A DNA stretch of 64,000 nucleotides. It comes from Mycoplasmatota bacterium. Lineage in GTDB: Bacteria > Bacillota_I > Bacilli_A > Izemoplasmatales > Hujiaoplasmataceae. This document shows positions 10,014-17,696 of this stretch, piece after piece (positions within the stretch are counted from its first letter, which is position 1; each line of letters begins with the position of its first letter). The position numbers and the translations under genes are program-made. The stretch is from assembly GCA_018622675.1 (NCBI GenBank), contig CP076020.1:806001-870000 (forward strand). Reading direction: 5' to 3'. Under the pieces are notes generated by a model, which had not been told where the DNA came from, searched no databases, and was given only the letters and a program-made list of their open reading frames with translations.

Positions 10014-10991
10014 ATGAAAAAAATCTACATGATATTCACTGGAGGTACAATATCGATGAAGCTCGATAATACATCTCACAGTGTGAAACCTGCTCTTTCT
10101 GCTGAAGAAATTATGCAAAACTTTTTAGGTCCTGATTTTACTCAAGACACTGAGGTAATAGAATTTTCTGAAATTCCTTCCCCATCCATGACCCCTGATA
10201 TGATGCTAGAGATATCTCATATGATTAAACGAATCATTCGTGAGGAAGATCCTTTAGGTTTTATTGTTGTTCATGGTACAGATACTTTGGAGGAAACTGC
10301 TTTCTTTTTAGATACCTCTATTGAAACTGATTTACCTATTGTTTTAACCGGTTCTATGAAGAGTTCCTCTGATTTAGGATTTGATGGCGTAAATAACCTT
10401 GTATCTTCTATACTGGTTGTTAGATCTCCTCTTTCTAAAGGTCGAGGGGTTTTGGTTGTAATGAATGATCAAATTAATGCCGCTAGTGAAGTAACTAAGA
10501 GCAATACATTATCCTTAGATACTTTTAAATCTTTGGACTATGGGCCTGTTGGCATTGTTGATAACAAAGAAGTTTTATACCATCGGTTAGTCACCATTGT
10601 ACGTAATAAGGTTCAAATTGATAGTATTATCCATAATGTTCATCTAATTAAAGCCTGTGCTGGTCAAGACTCATTAATGTTGAATTACCTAATTGAACAA
10701 GGCGCTAATGGTTTTGTTATCGAGGCATTAGGTAGAGGGAATGTTCCACCTTTAATGATTGAAGGTATTCAAAAGGCACTGGATAATAATATTCCTGTTG
10801 TTATTGCATCAAGATGCCCTTCAGGCCGTACTTTAGATAGTTATGGGTATGTAGGTGGCGGTAAGTTTCTTACAGATATAGGTTGTATAATGTCGACTTC
10901 CTTAAATGGTCAAAAAGCACGTATCTTGTTAATGCTTGCTTTATCTAAGTCAAAAGAGCACAATTTTTTAAAAAGTTTATTTACTATATAA
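10014..10991 (+). CDS. L-asparaginase, cytoplasmic type
   Basis: Hydrolyses L-asparagine to aspartate and ammonia. The 325-residue protein has both asparaginase signatures: IFTGGTIS at the N terminus (catalytic Thr) and VVHGTDTLEETA (~80). VLTGSM and a C-terminal domain (FVIEALGRGNVP, VIASRCPSGRT) are also present. No signal peptide is seen, so it should be cytoplasmic. The ATG at 10014 is preferred over that at 10008 because AAGGTGG (10001-10007) is six bases upstream. Serine codons are mainly TCT/TCC, whereas neighbouring genes favour TCA and AGT; with the decayed flank this suggests recent acquisition (inference). It ends at a double terminator. Confidence 0.92.
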   Translation: MKKIYMIFTGGTISMKLDNTSHSVKPALSAEEIMQNFLGPDFTQDTEVIEFSEIPSPSMTPDMMLEISHMIKRIIREEDPLGFIVVHGTDTLEETAFFLDTSIETDLPIVLTGSMKSSSDLGFDGVNNLVSSILVVRSPLSKGRGVLVVMNDQINAASEVTKSNTLSLDTFKSLDYGPVGIVDNKEVLYHRLVTIVRNKVQIDSIIHNVHLIKACAGQDSLMLNYLIEQGANGFVIEALGRGNVPPLMIEGIQKALDNNIPVVIASRCPSGRTLDSYGYVGGGKFLTDIGCIMSTSLNGQKARILLMLALSKSKEHNFLKSLFTI

Positions 10992-10996
10992 AAAAA

Positions 10997-11040
10997 AGAG
11001 GCTATATAGCCTCTCCTAAACACTCTTATAGAGTGTTTTT
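10997..11040. terminator. Two tandem hairpin terminators between convergent ansA-type gene and ruvA
   Basis: The first hairpin is AGAGGC/GCCTCT (10997-11014). The second is an 8-bp stem AAACACTC/GAGTGTTT (11018-11025 with 11031-11038) followed by T's. A and T runs on the two outer sides allow use from both strands. Confidence 0.82.
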
Positions 11041-11592
11041 TTATTTTAGCATTAAAGATAACGCATCTTTGATTAAATCATTAGTAGCTTTAGATTCATC
11101 CAACTTATACATCACTTTAGTAATCTCTCTTGGACTATAGCCTAATGCTTTTAAAGCTTCTTCGACCTCTATAAAGGTTTCTGAGACAACTTTAGTCTCT
11201 AGATCAATCTTACCTTGTAAATCAAGGATGATTTGTTTAGATGATTTGGGACCAATACCAGGAAATTTTTGTAAATACTTAGCATCACCGGATTCAATAG
11301 CATCAGCTATAGAGTTTACTGGTCCGCTGGCCAAAATCGCAACTGCACTTTTAGGACCAATACCAGAAACTGAAATTAGTTTCATAAACAATTCTCTAGC
11401 TTCTTTAGATTTAAAACCATATAGACTGATGTCATCATCACTCACCTTTTGATAAGTATAAATGATTATATCATCATCTATTTTGAAATTATAAGGATTG
11501 GGTGTCACAATAAGATAACCAATACCATAATTTTCAATGGTTATGTATTTAGGTGTAATTTCTTTAACTGTTCCTTTAATATAACTATACAT
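11041..11592 (-). CDS. ruvA: Holliday junction DNA helicase subunit RuvA
   Basis: RuvA is the tetrameric junction-binding subunit of the RuvAB branch-migration motor. The 183-residue protein begins MYSYIKGTV. It has the OB-fold domain, two helix-hairpin-helix segments (VSGIGPKSA and FPGIGPKSSKQIILDL) and the C-terminal RuvB-contact domain (EEALKALGYSPREI). The ATG at 11592 follows GGGAGG by four bases; a longer frame upstream lacks support. The gene follows obg, as in Bacillota, but ruvB is not adjacent: downstream lies a convergent asparaginase gene. Confidence 0.95.
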   Translation of the reverse strand: MYSYIKGTVKEITPKYITIENYGIGYLIVTPNPYNFKIDDDIIIYTYQKVSDDDISLYGFKSKEARELFMKLISVSGIGPKSAVAILASGPVNSIADAIESGDAKYLQKFPGIGPKSSKQIILDLQGKIDLETKVVSETFIEVEEALKALGYSPREITKVMYKLDESKATNDLIKDALSLMLK

Positions 11593-11711
11593 AAATCCTC
11601 CCGATAAAATTCCATCACATTCATAACATATACACAACTTATAAACATAACTTTTTAATCAATTTAATAATATATTATTTTAACAATTCCAACACTTTAT
11701 TTTTTGAAAAT

Positions 11712-12989
11712 TTATTCAATAAATTCAAATTCTAAATCATATATTACGATCGTGTCACCGTTCTTAGCACCAGCTTCTCTCAATAGTTTATCTAGACCAG
11801 CTTTTCTTAGTTTTTGTAAGAAAGCTTGAACGTTCTCATCTGTGGCTAAAGTACGTTGTCTATAGTATTTTTCTATTAATTGTCCAGTGACATTATACAC
11901 ATCTGTCTTTGTTCTTCTAATTTCAATATCTTTTTCTTCTTCATAGTTGTATTCAACATACTCTTCAACAACTTCAGTTTTTTCATAGAAGAATGGTGTA
12001 TGATCTAGTAGTTGTTTCGTTTCATAAACTAATTCTTTTAAATTATGGTTTGTCATGGCTGAGACTGGGAATACCTTTACATCTTCTGCTAATTTTTCCT
12101 TAAATTCAGCAAATCTTTCTTCAGCACCTTCTTCATCCATTTTACTAGCCACTACAATTTGAGGACGTTCTAATAGATTATACTCATAATTTTCTAACTC
12201 TTTATTAATACTTAGGTAGTCTTCATAAGGATCTCTAAGTGAGTTAGGTGACATATCAACCACATGAATTAAAACTCTGGTTCTCTCAATGTGTTTTAAA
12301 AATTGAATGCCTAATCCAGCACCTTTTGAAGCTCCTTCTATGATACCTGGCATATCTGCAAGAACAAAAGGTTCAACACCAGCATATTCAACAACACCTA
12401 AATTTGGTGTGATTGTTGTAAAAGGATAATCTGCGATTTTTGGGGTAGCCTTAGAAAGAATGGTGATTAACGTTGATTTACCAACAGAAGGATATCCAAT
12501 GAGTCCCACATCCGCTAGTAATTTCAATTCTACTCTTAAATTAAGCTCTTGTCCTAACTCACCATTTTCTTGGAATTTAGGGGCTTTATTCCTAGAATTC
12601 GCAAAAGAAGCATTACCACGTCCGCCTCTTCCTCCTCTAGCAACAAGGCATCTTTCGCCATGTTTGGTTAAATCCGCAATCACTTCATTGGTTTCATCAT
12701 TATATATAATTGTTCCAACAGGAACTTTGACAACGACATCTTCTGAGTCTTTGCCTGCCATATTTTTAGTTTTTCCTGGTTCTCCATCACTAGCAAAAAC
12801 ATGTTTTTGAAATTTTAAATCTGTTAAAGTAGACTTCCCTTCGTCTACCTCAAAGAAAATTGAACCACCTTTTCCGCCGTTTCCACCAGATGGTCCACCT
12901 TTTGGAACGTATTTTTCTCGCCTGAAAGAGACCATTCCATCTCCGCCTTTTCCAGATCTTACTACTATTTTTACTTCATCTATAAACAT
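11712..12989 (-). CDS. obg: Ribosome-associated GTPase Obg/CgtA
   Basis: Obg is an essential GTPase in 50S assembly and stress control. The 425-residue protein has the glycine-rich Obg fold (residues 1-158; KGGPSGGNGGKGGS, RGGRGGRGNASF), then the G domain with G1 GYPSVGKST, G3 DMPG, KMDEEG (in the usual NKxD place, here SKMD) and SAMT. A C-terminal OCT domain ends VIYDLEFEFIE. The ribosome site GAGGTG precedes the ATG. It is downstream of the GNAT gene and upstream of ruvA, all on the minus strand, close to the L21/L27 genes as in B. subtilis. Confidence 0.97.
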   Translation of the reverse strand: MFIDEVKIVVRSGKGGDGMVSFRREKYVPKGGPSGGNGGKGGSIFFEVDEGKSTLTDLKFQKHVFASDGEPGKTKNMAGKDSEDVVVKVPVGTIIYNDETNEVIADLTKHGERCLVARGGRGGRGNASFANSRNKAPKFQENGELGQELNLRVELKLLADVGLIGYPSVGKSTLITILSKATPKIADYPFTTITPNLGVVEYAGVEPFVLADMPGIIEGASKGAGLGIQFLKHIERTRVLIHVVDMSPNSLRDPYEDYLSINKELENYEYNLLERPQIVVASKMDEEGAEERFAEFKEKLAEDVKVFPVSAMTNHNLKELVYETKQLLDHTPFFYEKTEVVEEYVEYNYEEEKDIEIRRTKTDVYNVTGQLIEKYYRQRTLATDENVQAFLQKLRKAGLDKLLREAGAKNGDTIVIYDLEFEFIE

Positions 12990-13019
12990 AACTGCACCTC
13001 ATTTAAATTATAACATAGA

Positions 13020-13496
13020 TTACACGATTAACTCATATGCAAGTCGATTAATTGATTCTATGTAGCCTTTGTACTGAAAACCCATTTTGGTTATTAAATT
13101 CTGCATTTTTAGATTGTCAGGATGAGTATCTACTTTTAAAGATAGATACTTTTCTTTAGTTAATTCTATGGCTTTTTCGAACATTTTTTTGCCAATACCA
13201 CTTTTTTGATAGTCAGGATCCACAAGTAATCTATGGATAACTAAACTGTGATTGTGATCCCACTCAATTTCTTTGTATGGAGGATCATTTTCTTCTAAAA
13301 TAGAAATAGAGGCAATAATTCTCTCGTTTTCTATGTATACATATAAGCCTGATTTTAAGTAATCATTTTTAAAGTTATCAAAAAGCGGGTAATCACCAAC
13401 CCATTGATTTAAACCTTGTTTTAACATTTCTGTTTTTGTTTTCTTTGATAATTCATAAATATAGTTTATGTCATTTTTCTTCGCTTTTCTTATCAT
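13020..13496 (-). CDS. GNAT-family N-acetyltransferase
   Basis: The 158-residue protein has the GNAT pattern: MIRKAKKNDINYIYEL start, central strand VIHRLLVDPDYQKSGIGKKM with the acetyl-CoA loop (Q/RxxGxG/A), and LKVDTHPDNLKMQNLITKMGFQYKG near the end. Substrate is unknown. The ATG at 13496 follows AGAGGT; it lies 26 bases inside the end of the preceding galactokinase-like gene, so the two are probably translationally coupled. No other frame is better supported. Confidence 0.82.
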   Translation of the reverse strand: MIRKAKKNDINYIYELSKKTKTEMLKQGLNQWVGDYPLFDNFKNDYLKSGLYVYIENERIIASISILEENDPPYKEIEWDHNHSLVIHRLLVDPDYQKSGIGKKMFEKAIELTKEKYLSLKVDTHPDNLKMQNLITKMGFQYKGYIESINRLAYELIV

Positions 13497-14082
13497 TATA
13501 TACCTCTTGAATGAAAACATCCTTATAAATTTCACTATATGATTTTTTCATTTTTTTAATAAAGTGATTTTTACTATCATTTTTCACCAAACATACAAGA
13601 TGATTAGATGATATATTAGCAGCTAAAGCTTGATGTTTTTCAGCTAGAACAACTAAATAGTCCTGTTTTTGACTAGTATTTTGATAATAATACTTATAAG
13701 AATTATAAGAATCTTGTATTAATCTGGATAATTTCAAATATTGGCCATGTTTGATCAAATCAAGAACGCAATTCATACGATGGTATTCATGTAAACAGTG
13801 AAAAAAAGCATTTTTATTTTCAATATGGTCAAATAGTGATTCATATTGATAATATTCTTCAACCTTTATATCATATAAATTGATACCTTTAGACGCTAAT
13901 ATATTCTTAACAATAGCTTCTTTATTCTTTAAGTCTTCTTTTTCTTTATTAAATGATAGGGTAACTAAAGAGTATTCATCAGTTAATTCTATGATTTCCT
14001 TATATTTAATTTTATCATTAGCAATAACTTGAATATTTTTGGATAATCCTGTTCCAAATAATGAAATTATTTGATTTTCCAT
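13471..14082 (-). CDS. Galactokinase-like C-terminal domain only (GHMP relic)
   Basis: A 203-residue protein whose last ~120 residues line up with the C-terminal domain of galactokinases. FHCLHEYHRMNCVLDLIKHG matches the segment after the hinge. LSRLIQDSYNSYKYYYQN matches the GELM-ESHASLRDDYEV region. LAEKHQALAANISSNHLVCLV stands where GARMTGAGFGGC-ALV is normal, so the glycine-rich motif 3 is lost. The galactose-binding and ATP-binding N-terminal motifs are absent. It should not phosphorylate sugar. The start at 14082 follows GGTGAT; no ribosome site supports 14097. It sits between the L27 terminator and the GNAT gene. Confidence 0.6.
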   Translation of the reverse strand: MENQIISLFGTGLSKNIQVIANDKIKYKEIIELTDEYSLVTLSFNKEKEDLKNKEAIVKNILASKGINLYDIKVEEYYQYESLFDHIENKNAFFHCLHEYHRMNCVLDLIKHGQYLKLSRLIQDSYNSYKYYYQNTSQKQDYLVVLAEKHQALAANISSNHLVCLVKNDSKNHFIKKMKKSYSEIYKDVFIQEVYNDKKSEEK

Positions 14083-14125
14083 ATAATCACCAATCATATT
14101 ATATACTAATTTTACATTTTTTCAT

Positions 14126-14152
14126 AAAAAAAACAGGAATTATCCTGTTTTT
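14126..14152 (-). terminator. Terminator of the L21-L27 operon
   Basis: An 8-bp stem AAACAGGA/TCCTGTTT (14150-14143 with 14138-14131 on the minus strand), loop of four, followed by a run of T's. It lies just after rpmA. Confidence 0.85.
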
Positions 14153-14157
14153 AATCA

Positions 14158-14445
14158 TTAAGCTTGTGGATAAACACTTGCGCGTTTTTTATTTCTACCG
14201 ATTGTTTCGTATTTAACTATACCGTTAATTTTAGCAAATAATGTATCATCTTTTCCGATTCCTACGTTTTCACCAGGATGGATTTTTGTTCCTCTTTGAC
14301 GGAAGATAATAGAACCAGCTTTACAGCTTTGTCCATCTGCTAATTTAGCTCCAAGGCGACGACCCGCTGAGTCACGACCATTTTTAGTTGATCCAACACC
14401 TTTTTTCGAAGCCATAAGTTCAAGTATATTTAGATTAAGTAACAC
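14158..14445 (-). CDS. rpmA: Ribosomal protein L27 with N-terminal extension
   Basis: L27 reaches the peptidyl-transferase centre of the 50S subunit. The frame contains the canonical [20 protein letters not shown] and ends SVYPQA. Upstream of it, translation evidently starts at GTG 14445, six bases after GGAGGTG. This adds the leader [10 protein letters not shown] before MASKKG; the internal ATG has no ribosome site. Such leaders occur in Bacillota, where the protease Prp removes them after an aromatic/hydrophobic residue pair. No prp gene lies in the 35-base gap to rplU, where B. subtilis has it. Confidence 0.96.
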   Translation of the reverse strand: MLLNLNILELMASKKGVGSTKNGRDSAGRRLGAKLADGQSCKAGSIIFRQRGTKIHPGENVGIGKDDTLFAKINGIVKYETIGRNKKRASVYPQA

Positions 14446-14480
14446 TTAAAACACCTCCAAATTTGATATTTCTATTATGA

Positions 14481-14789
14481 TTATAAATTAATTTTTTCAA
14501 TAGTAAGCTTTGTATATGGTTGTCTATGACCTTGTTTTCTATGATAGTCTTTTTTCGCTTCGTATTTATAAACGATGACTTTCTTAGCTTTACCATTTTT
14601 TACAACTTTAGCTGTAACAGTTGCACCTTTAATATAAGGTGTTCCAATTTTTGTTTTATCGCCACCGACCATTAATACTTTATCGAAAGTATAATCTTGA
14701 TCTGCTTCAACATTAAGTAATTCAACAAAAATTTCTTGTCCTTCTTCGACTCTTACTTGCTTTCCGCCTGTTTCAATGATTGCATACAT
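14481..14789 (-). CDS. rplU: Ribosomal protein L21
   Basis: The 102-residue protein begins [18 protein letters not shown] and ends [13 protein letters not shown], the L21 pattern; it binds 23S rRNA in the 50S subunit. Ribosome site AGGGGGTG precedes the ATG. First gene of the rplU-rpmA operon, which has its own strong promoter and a structured leader. Confidence 0.97.
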   Translation of the reverse strand: MYAIIETGGKQVRVEEGQEIFVELLNVEADQDYTFDKVLMVGGDKTKIGTPYIKGATVTAKVVKNGKAKKVIVYKYEAKKDYHRKQGHRQPYTKLTIEKINL

Positions 14790-14809
14790 TTTACTGCACC
14801 CCCTCTAAT

Positions 14810-14878
14810 TTTTAAGACTCGCCGTCGTTGGTAGTTCAGTGAACGTTTTCGGAACCAATTCAGTGCGGTATGCGTACG
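14810..14878 (-). ncRNA. L21 leader (r-protein autoregulatory structure), probable
   Basis: The ~70-base untranslated leader of rplU is GC-richer than its surroundings. It contains the conserved-looking stretch with ACTGAATTGGTTCCGAAAAC and CTGAACTACCAACGACGG, with GTTC/GAAC-type pairings. It resembles the Bacillota L21 leader family thought to mediate autogenous control. Assignment is from memory of the family and position. Confidence 0.68.
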
Positions 14879-14884
14879 TTAAGT

Positions 14885-14913
14885 ATTATACACAATTTGA
14901 CAATATAAGTCAA
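14885..14913 (-). promoter_or_regulatory. rplU promoter
   Basis: Minus-strand TTGACT (14913-14908), 17-base spacer, TATAAT (14890-14885). Near-consensus, as expected for a ribosomal protein operon. Confidence 0.9.
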
Positions 14914-14983
14914 TAAAAAACATTTATGATGTTTCATGTTTATTTTGCCTATCTTATGATAAAATATTATTGGAGGTTTGTCA

Positions 14984-15931
14984 ATGATAGATATAATATA
15001 TTACATACTTGGAGTCTTATTATTGATCTTAATATACTTTTCAATGAGTCAACGCTTATATAAAAAATTATTTTTTAAATTTAAGACAAGTTCTGTTAAA
15101 CTCGTTGATGATGAAGATCCGTTTTATCTACAAGCATACCAATGGTATAAAGAAATTCCCAGAGACGATGTGTATATCACTTCCTATGATAATTTAAAAT
15201 TGCATGGTATATATATACCTTCACATGATAAGAAGTCTAACAAACTTGCTATTGTCATGCACGGTTATCAATCAAAAGCTTATGACATGGTAATTATTGC
15301 TAAGATGTATTCAGACTTAGGTTTTAAGGTTTTACTTATAGACCAAAGAGGTCATGGAAAATCTCAAGGTAAATTTACGTCTATGGGCTATTATGAATCA
15401 TATGATTTAAAAAAATGGGTACATTATTCAACTAGAAATTATGGTGCTAAAGTGAATATATTATTACATGGCGTATCAATGGGTGCCGCAACAGCTATTA
15501 TGTTTACTAGATTTCGTGAAAGTAAAAACATCAAAACGCTTATACTTGACTCGTGTTTTACTAATTTTAAGGATTCACTAAAACTATCAATTAAAAATCC
15601 TTTACTCAAAATCTTCATGCCTGGCATTACCATTATGACTTATATATTTTTAAAGTTCTTTTTGAAAGATATTAATCCAGAAAAATATATCAATGATTTA
15701 TGTATACCAACACTCTTCATTCACAGTAGTAATGATAGAGTTATCACTGATGAAATGACACATTCATTATATGATTACATTAAAACTAAGGAAAAAGATC
15801 TATTAATCGTTGAAGACGCTAGACATGCCAAAGCCTTTGAAATAAATAAAGAAGAATATATTAAAAGTGTTGTTAAAATTACCAATCAAGTTTTTAATAT
15901 CAACAAAGGCGATATAAAGTATTGTCAATAA
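14984..15931 (+). CDS. Membrane-anchored alpha/beta hydrolase
   Basis: A 315-residue protein with one N-terminal membrane helix (about 2-22, IYYILGVLLLILIYF) followed by an alpha/beta-hydrolase fold. Visible elements are AIVMHGYQSKAYDM (oxyanion hole region), DQRGHGKS, nucleophile elbow HGVSMGAA (GxSxG), an acid in NDRVITDE, and DARHAKAF carrying the catalytic His. It resembles YqkD-type serine hydrolases of unknown substrate. The ATG at 14984 is seven bases after GGAGG; a TTG six bases earlier is too close to it. It is monocistronic, ending in a strong terminator. Confidence 0.82.
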   Translation: MIDIIYYILGVLLLILIYFSMSQRLYKKLFFKFKTSSVKLVDDEDPFYLQAYQWYKEIPRDDVYITSYDNLKLHGIYIPSHDKKSNKLAIVMHGYQSKAYDMVIIAKMYSDLGFKVLLIDQRGHGKSQGKFTSMGYYESYDLKKWVHYSTRNYGAKVNILLHGVSMGAATAIMFTRFRESKNIKTLILDSCFTNFKDSLKLSIKNPLLKIFMPGITIMTYIFLKFFLKDINPEKYINDLCIPTLFIHSSNDRVITDEMTHSLYDYIKTKEKDLLIVEDARHAKAFEINKEEYIKSVVKITNQVFNINKGDIKYCQ

Positions 15932-15950
15932 TATCAATAATAAATAATAA

Positions 15951-15988
15951 AAAGATGCTTAATTTGAAGTTTAAGCATCTTTTTTTTA
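15951..15988 (+). terminator. Terminator of alpha/beta hydrolase gene
   Basis: A 12-bp stem (15951-15962 with 15971-15982) followed by eight T's. Confidence 0.88.
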
Positions 15989-16002
15989 TGCTGATAAGTA
16001 AT

Positions 16003-16034
16003 TAAAAAAACAGCCTATAAAATAAAGACTGTTT
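16003..16034 (-). terminator. Terminator of tRNA-Arg cluster
   Basis: On the minus strand AAACAGTC (16034-16027) pairs with GGCTGTTT (16015-16008), with one G-T pair, followed by T's. It sits just beyond the last tRNA. Confidence 0.7.
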
Positions 16035-16038
16035 GTTT

Positions 16039-16115
16039 TGGCGACCCGGAGAGGATTTGAACCCCCGACCTTTAGCTCCGGAAGCTATTGCTCTATCCAA
16101 CTGAGCTACCGGGTC
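16039..16115 (-). tRNA. tRNA-Arg(CCG)
   Basis: Cloverleaf with acceptor GACCCGG/CCGGGTC, D arm GCTC/GAGC, anticodon loop TTCCGGA (anticodon CCG), T arm with TTCAAAT loop and encoded CCA. The outermost anticodon-stem pair is mismatched (A-A). It reads the CGG codon. Last of three tandem Arg tRNAs. Confidence 0.93.
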
Positions 16116-16119
16116 AAAA

Positions 16120-16196
16120 TGGCGACCTGGAAGGGATTTGAACCCCCGACCGACGGCTTAGGAAGCCGCTGCTCTATCCAGCTGAGCTACCAGGCC
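16120..16196 (-). tRNA. tRNA-Arg(CCT)
   Basis: Acceptor GGCCTGG pairs with CCAGGTC, including one G-T pair. D arm GCTC/GAGC, anticodon stem GCGGC/GCCGT, loop TTCCTAA (anticodon CCT), encoded CCA. Reads AGG. Middle tRNA of the cluster, nearly identical to its neighbours in the T arm. Confidence 0.93.
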
Positions 16197-16234
16197 AATA
16201 AAAAAAAGCCAGCGACCTGACTTTTATATCTAAA

Positions 16235-16311
<77 letters not shown>

Positions 16312-16324
16312 ACACGCAATAAAT

Positions 16325-16353
16325 ATTATAATCTAAAGTGGCCGATTTGTAAA
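16325..16353 (-). promoter_or_regulatory. Promoter of tRNA-Arg cluster
   Basis: Minus-strand TTTACA (16353-16348), 17-base spacer, TATAAT (16330-16325), just upstream of tRNA-Arg(TCT). Confidence 0.8.
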
Positions 16354-16378
16354 GATATTTCTATTGTTTTTTTCATTT

Positions 16379-16861
16379 TTATTGAATATTAAATTTTTTG
16401 TCTATTGCTTTCTTTACATTATCAGGAACAAAAGGACTTACATCGCCTTTGAATCCAGCTAATTCTCGCACAGATGATGATGACAAAAATGAATATTTTC
16501 CTTGTGTCATTAAAAATACAGTATCAACTTTATCGTTTATTTGGGTATTAAAATTTGTCATTTGAAATTCATAATCATAATCTGTCACTGCTCTTAAACC
16601 CCTTAAAATATGAGTTGCCCCTAATGCTTGGCAATGATTCACGGTTAATTGGTTAGATTTAATGACTTCAATATTTGGAATATGCGATACTGCTTCTTTT
16701 ACTAAATCAATGCGTTCTTCAGTTGTAAAAACTGTTTTTTTATTTGGATTATAAGAAATAGCAATATACAGTTTATCAAATAATTTAGCTCCTCTTGTAA
16801 TAATATCTAAATGCCCATATGTAATGGGATCAAAACTACCTGGGTAAAAACCTATTTTCAT
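16379..16861 (-). CDS. coaD: Phosphopantetheine adenylyltransferase CoaD
   Basis: Fourth step of coenzyme A synthesis: transfers AMP from ATP to 4'-phosphopantetheine, giving dephospho-CoA. The 160-residue protein has the nucleotidyltransferase start MKIGFYPGSFDPITYGHLDI with the HxGH-type motif (TYGHLD), the RGLRAVTDYDYEFQM segment and SSSSVRELA near the end. The length is typical (~160). It overlaps rsmD by 4 bp (ATGA), the pairing usual in Bacillota. Confidence 0.96.
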   Translation of the reverse strand: MKIGFYPGSFDPITYGHLDIITRGAKLFDKLYIAISYNPNKKTVFTTEERIDLVKEAVSHIPNIEVIKSNQLTVNHCQALGATHILRGLRAVTDYDYEFQMTNFNTQINDKVDTVFLMTQGKYSFLSSSSVRELAGFKGDVSPFVPDNVKKAIDKKFNIQ

Positions 16862-17406
16862 AATGACTCCCTTTCTAAAATTGTTATTTTTGATTGTCCT
16901 AATATTTTTTCCTTAATTATAATGAAACCAGAAATTGCTTCAATTATTGTCTTGTGATCAGATTCCATAACAATTATACCATTTTCATTAAGTATGTGTC
17001 TATCAGAGATAATATTTAGTACGTTTTTATATGGTTTTAAACTATATGGTGGGTCTAAAAGAATTAAATCATATTTATTGGTGGTTTTTTGTAAAAATTG
17101 TATAGCATCTTCTTTAAATACTTTGGCAGAATCATTGATGTTAAGTAAAGCAATATTTTCTTTTATGACCTTAACTGCCGAAAATTGTTTATCTACAAAA
17201 TCACAAAATTCAATGCCTCTAGATAAAGATTCAATACCTAATGATCCACTACCTGCATATAAATCTAGTGCATGGCCACCATCAAAAAATTGTCCAATTG
17301 AGTTAAAAATGCTTTCTTTATTTTTGTCAGTTGTAGGTCTTGTAAAATGAGATTTAACATCTTTAATTTTTCTTGATTTATATTTTCCTGCAATTACTCT
17401 TAACAT
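16858..17406 (-). CDS. rsmD: 16S rRNA (guanine(966)-N2)-methyltransferase RsmD
   Basis: Methylates G966 of 16S rRNA with S-adenosylmethionine. The 182-residue protein begins MLRVIAGKYKSRKI, has the RPTTDKNKESIFN segment, the SAM-binding motif LDLYAGSGSLGIESLSRG (about 48-65) and the catalytic LLDPPY motif. GGAGG lies four bases before the ATG. It starts only about 20 bases downstream of the structured RNA at 17427-17595, so read-through from that RNA's promoter could drive it. Confidence 0.95.
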   Translation of the reverse strand: MLRVIAGKYKSRKIKDVKSHFTRPTTDKNKESIFNSIGQFFDGGHALDLYAGSGSLGIESLSRGIEFCDFVDKQFSAVKVIKENIALLNINDSAKVFKEDAIQFLQKTTNKYDLILLDPPYSLKPYKNVLNIISDRHILNENGIIVMESDHKTIIEAISGFIIIKEKILGQSKITILERESL

Positions 17407-17426
17407 ATGGCCTCCAAAAATAAAGC

Positions 17427-17595
17427 ACTTAATCAGTTGGAAGCTACCCTAGCAGACTACATCCACTACCAAGTGGGCATCTCTTCTTATACCTTTAGGA
17501 TTCCTAATCAAATAGGCTTTCAACACCAGTATAAGCTCGATTCCCTTCAAAAAACTGTGCGTCGCGTGTGAGTAGCTTCCAACTAACTAAGTACA
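17427..17595 (-). ncRNA. Structured non-coding RNA, 6S RNA-like architecture
   Basis: A ~169-base region without coding capacity is closed by a 21-bp helix (17592-17572 with 17447-17427, two G-T pairs). Inside is an inner stem GCTTATAC/GTATAAG topped by alternative TAGG/CCTA hairpins. A small CCACT-TGGT-AGTGG hairpin lies on the 3' strand of the central bubble. A long closing stem, central bubble with a 3'-side hairpin, and inner arm match 6S RNA, which sequesters housekeeping RNA polymerase. A near-perfect promoter lies just upstream. It differs in sequence from SRP, tmRNA or RNase P RNA. The family is not proven; a leader of rsmD is the main alternative. Confidence 0.62.
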
Positions 17596-17600
17596 CTTTT

Positions 17601-17629
17601 ATTATAAGGTAGCTATAGATTTATGTCAA
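17601..17629 (-). promoter_or_regulatory. Strong promoter of the structured RNA
   Basis: Consensus TTGACA (17629-17624), 17-base spacer, consensus TATAAT (17606-17601) on the minus strand. Start of transcription is expected near 17595, at the foot of the long helix. Confidence 0.9.
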
Positions 17630-17650
17630 CATCTAGCGCTTATTTTTCCC

Positions 17651-17685
17651 TAAAAAAAATAAGCGAACATAAAATGTTCGCTTAT
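17651..17685 (-). terminator. Terminator of ppdK
   Basis: A 12-bp stem ATAAGCGAACAT/ATGTTCGCTTAT around a 3-base loop, followed on the minus strand by a run of T's. Confidence 0.9.
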
Positions 17686-17696
17686 CAGTATATTCA

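Noticed and set aside
16038-16220. A 60-residue forward frame reading ATRRGFEPPTF
   Set aside because: It is the antisense of the tRNA-Arg genes, a well-known source of false proteins.
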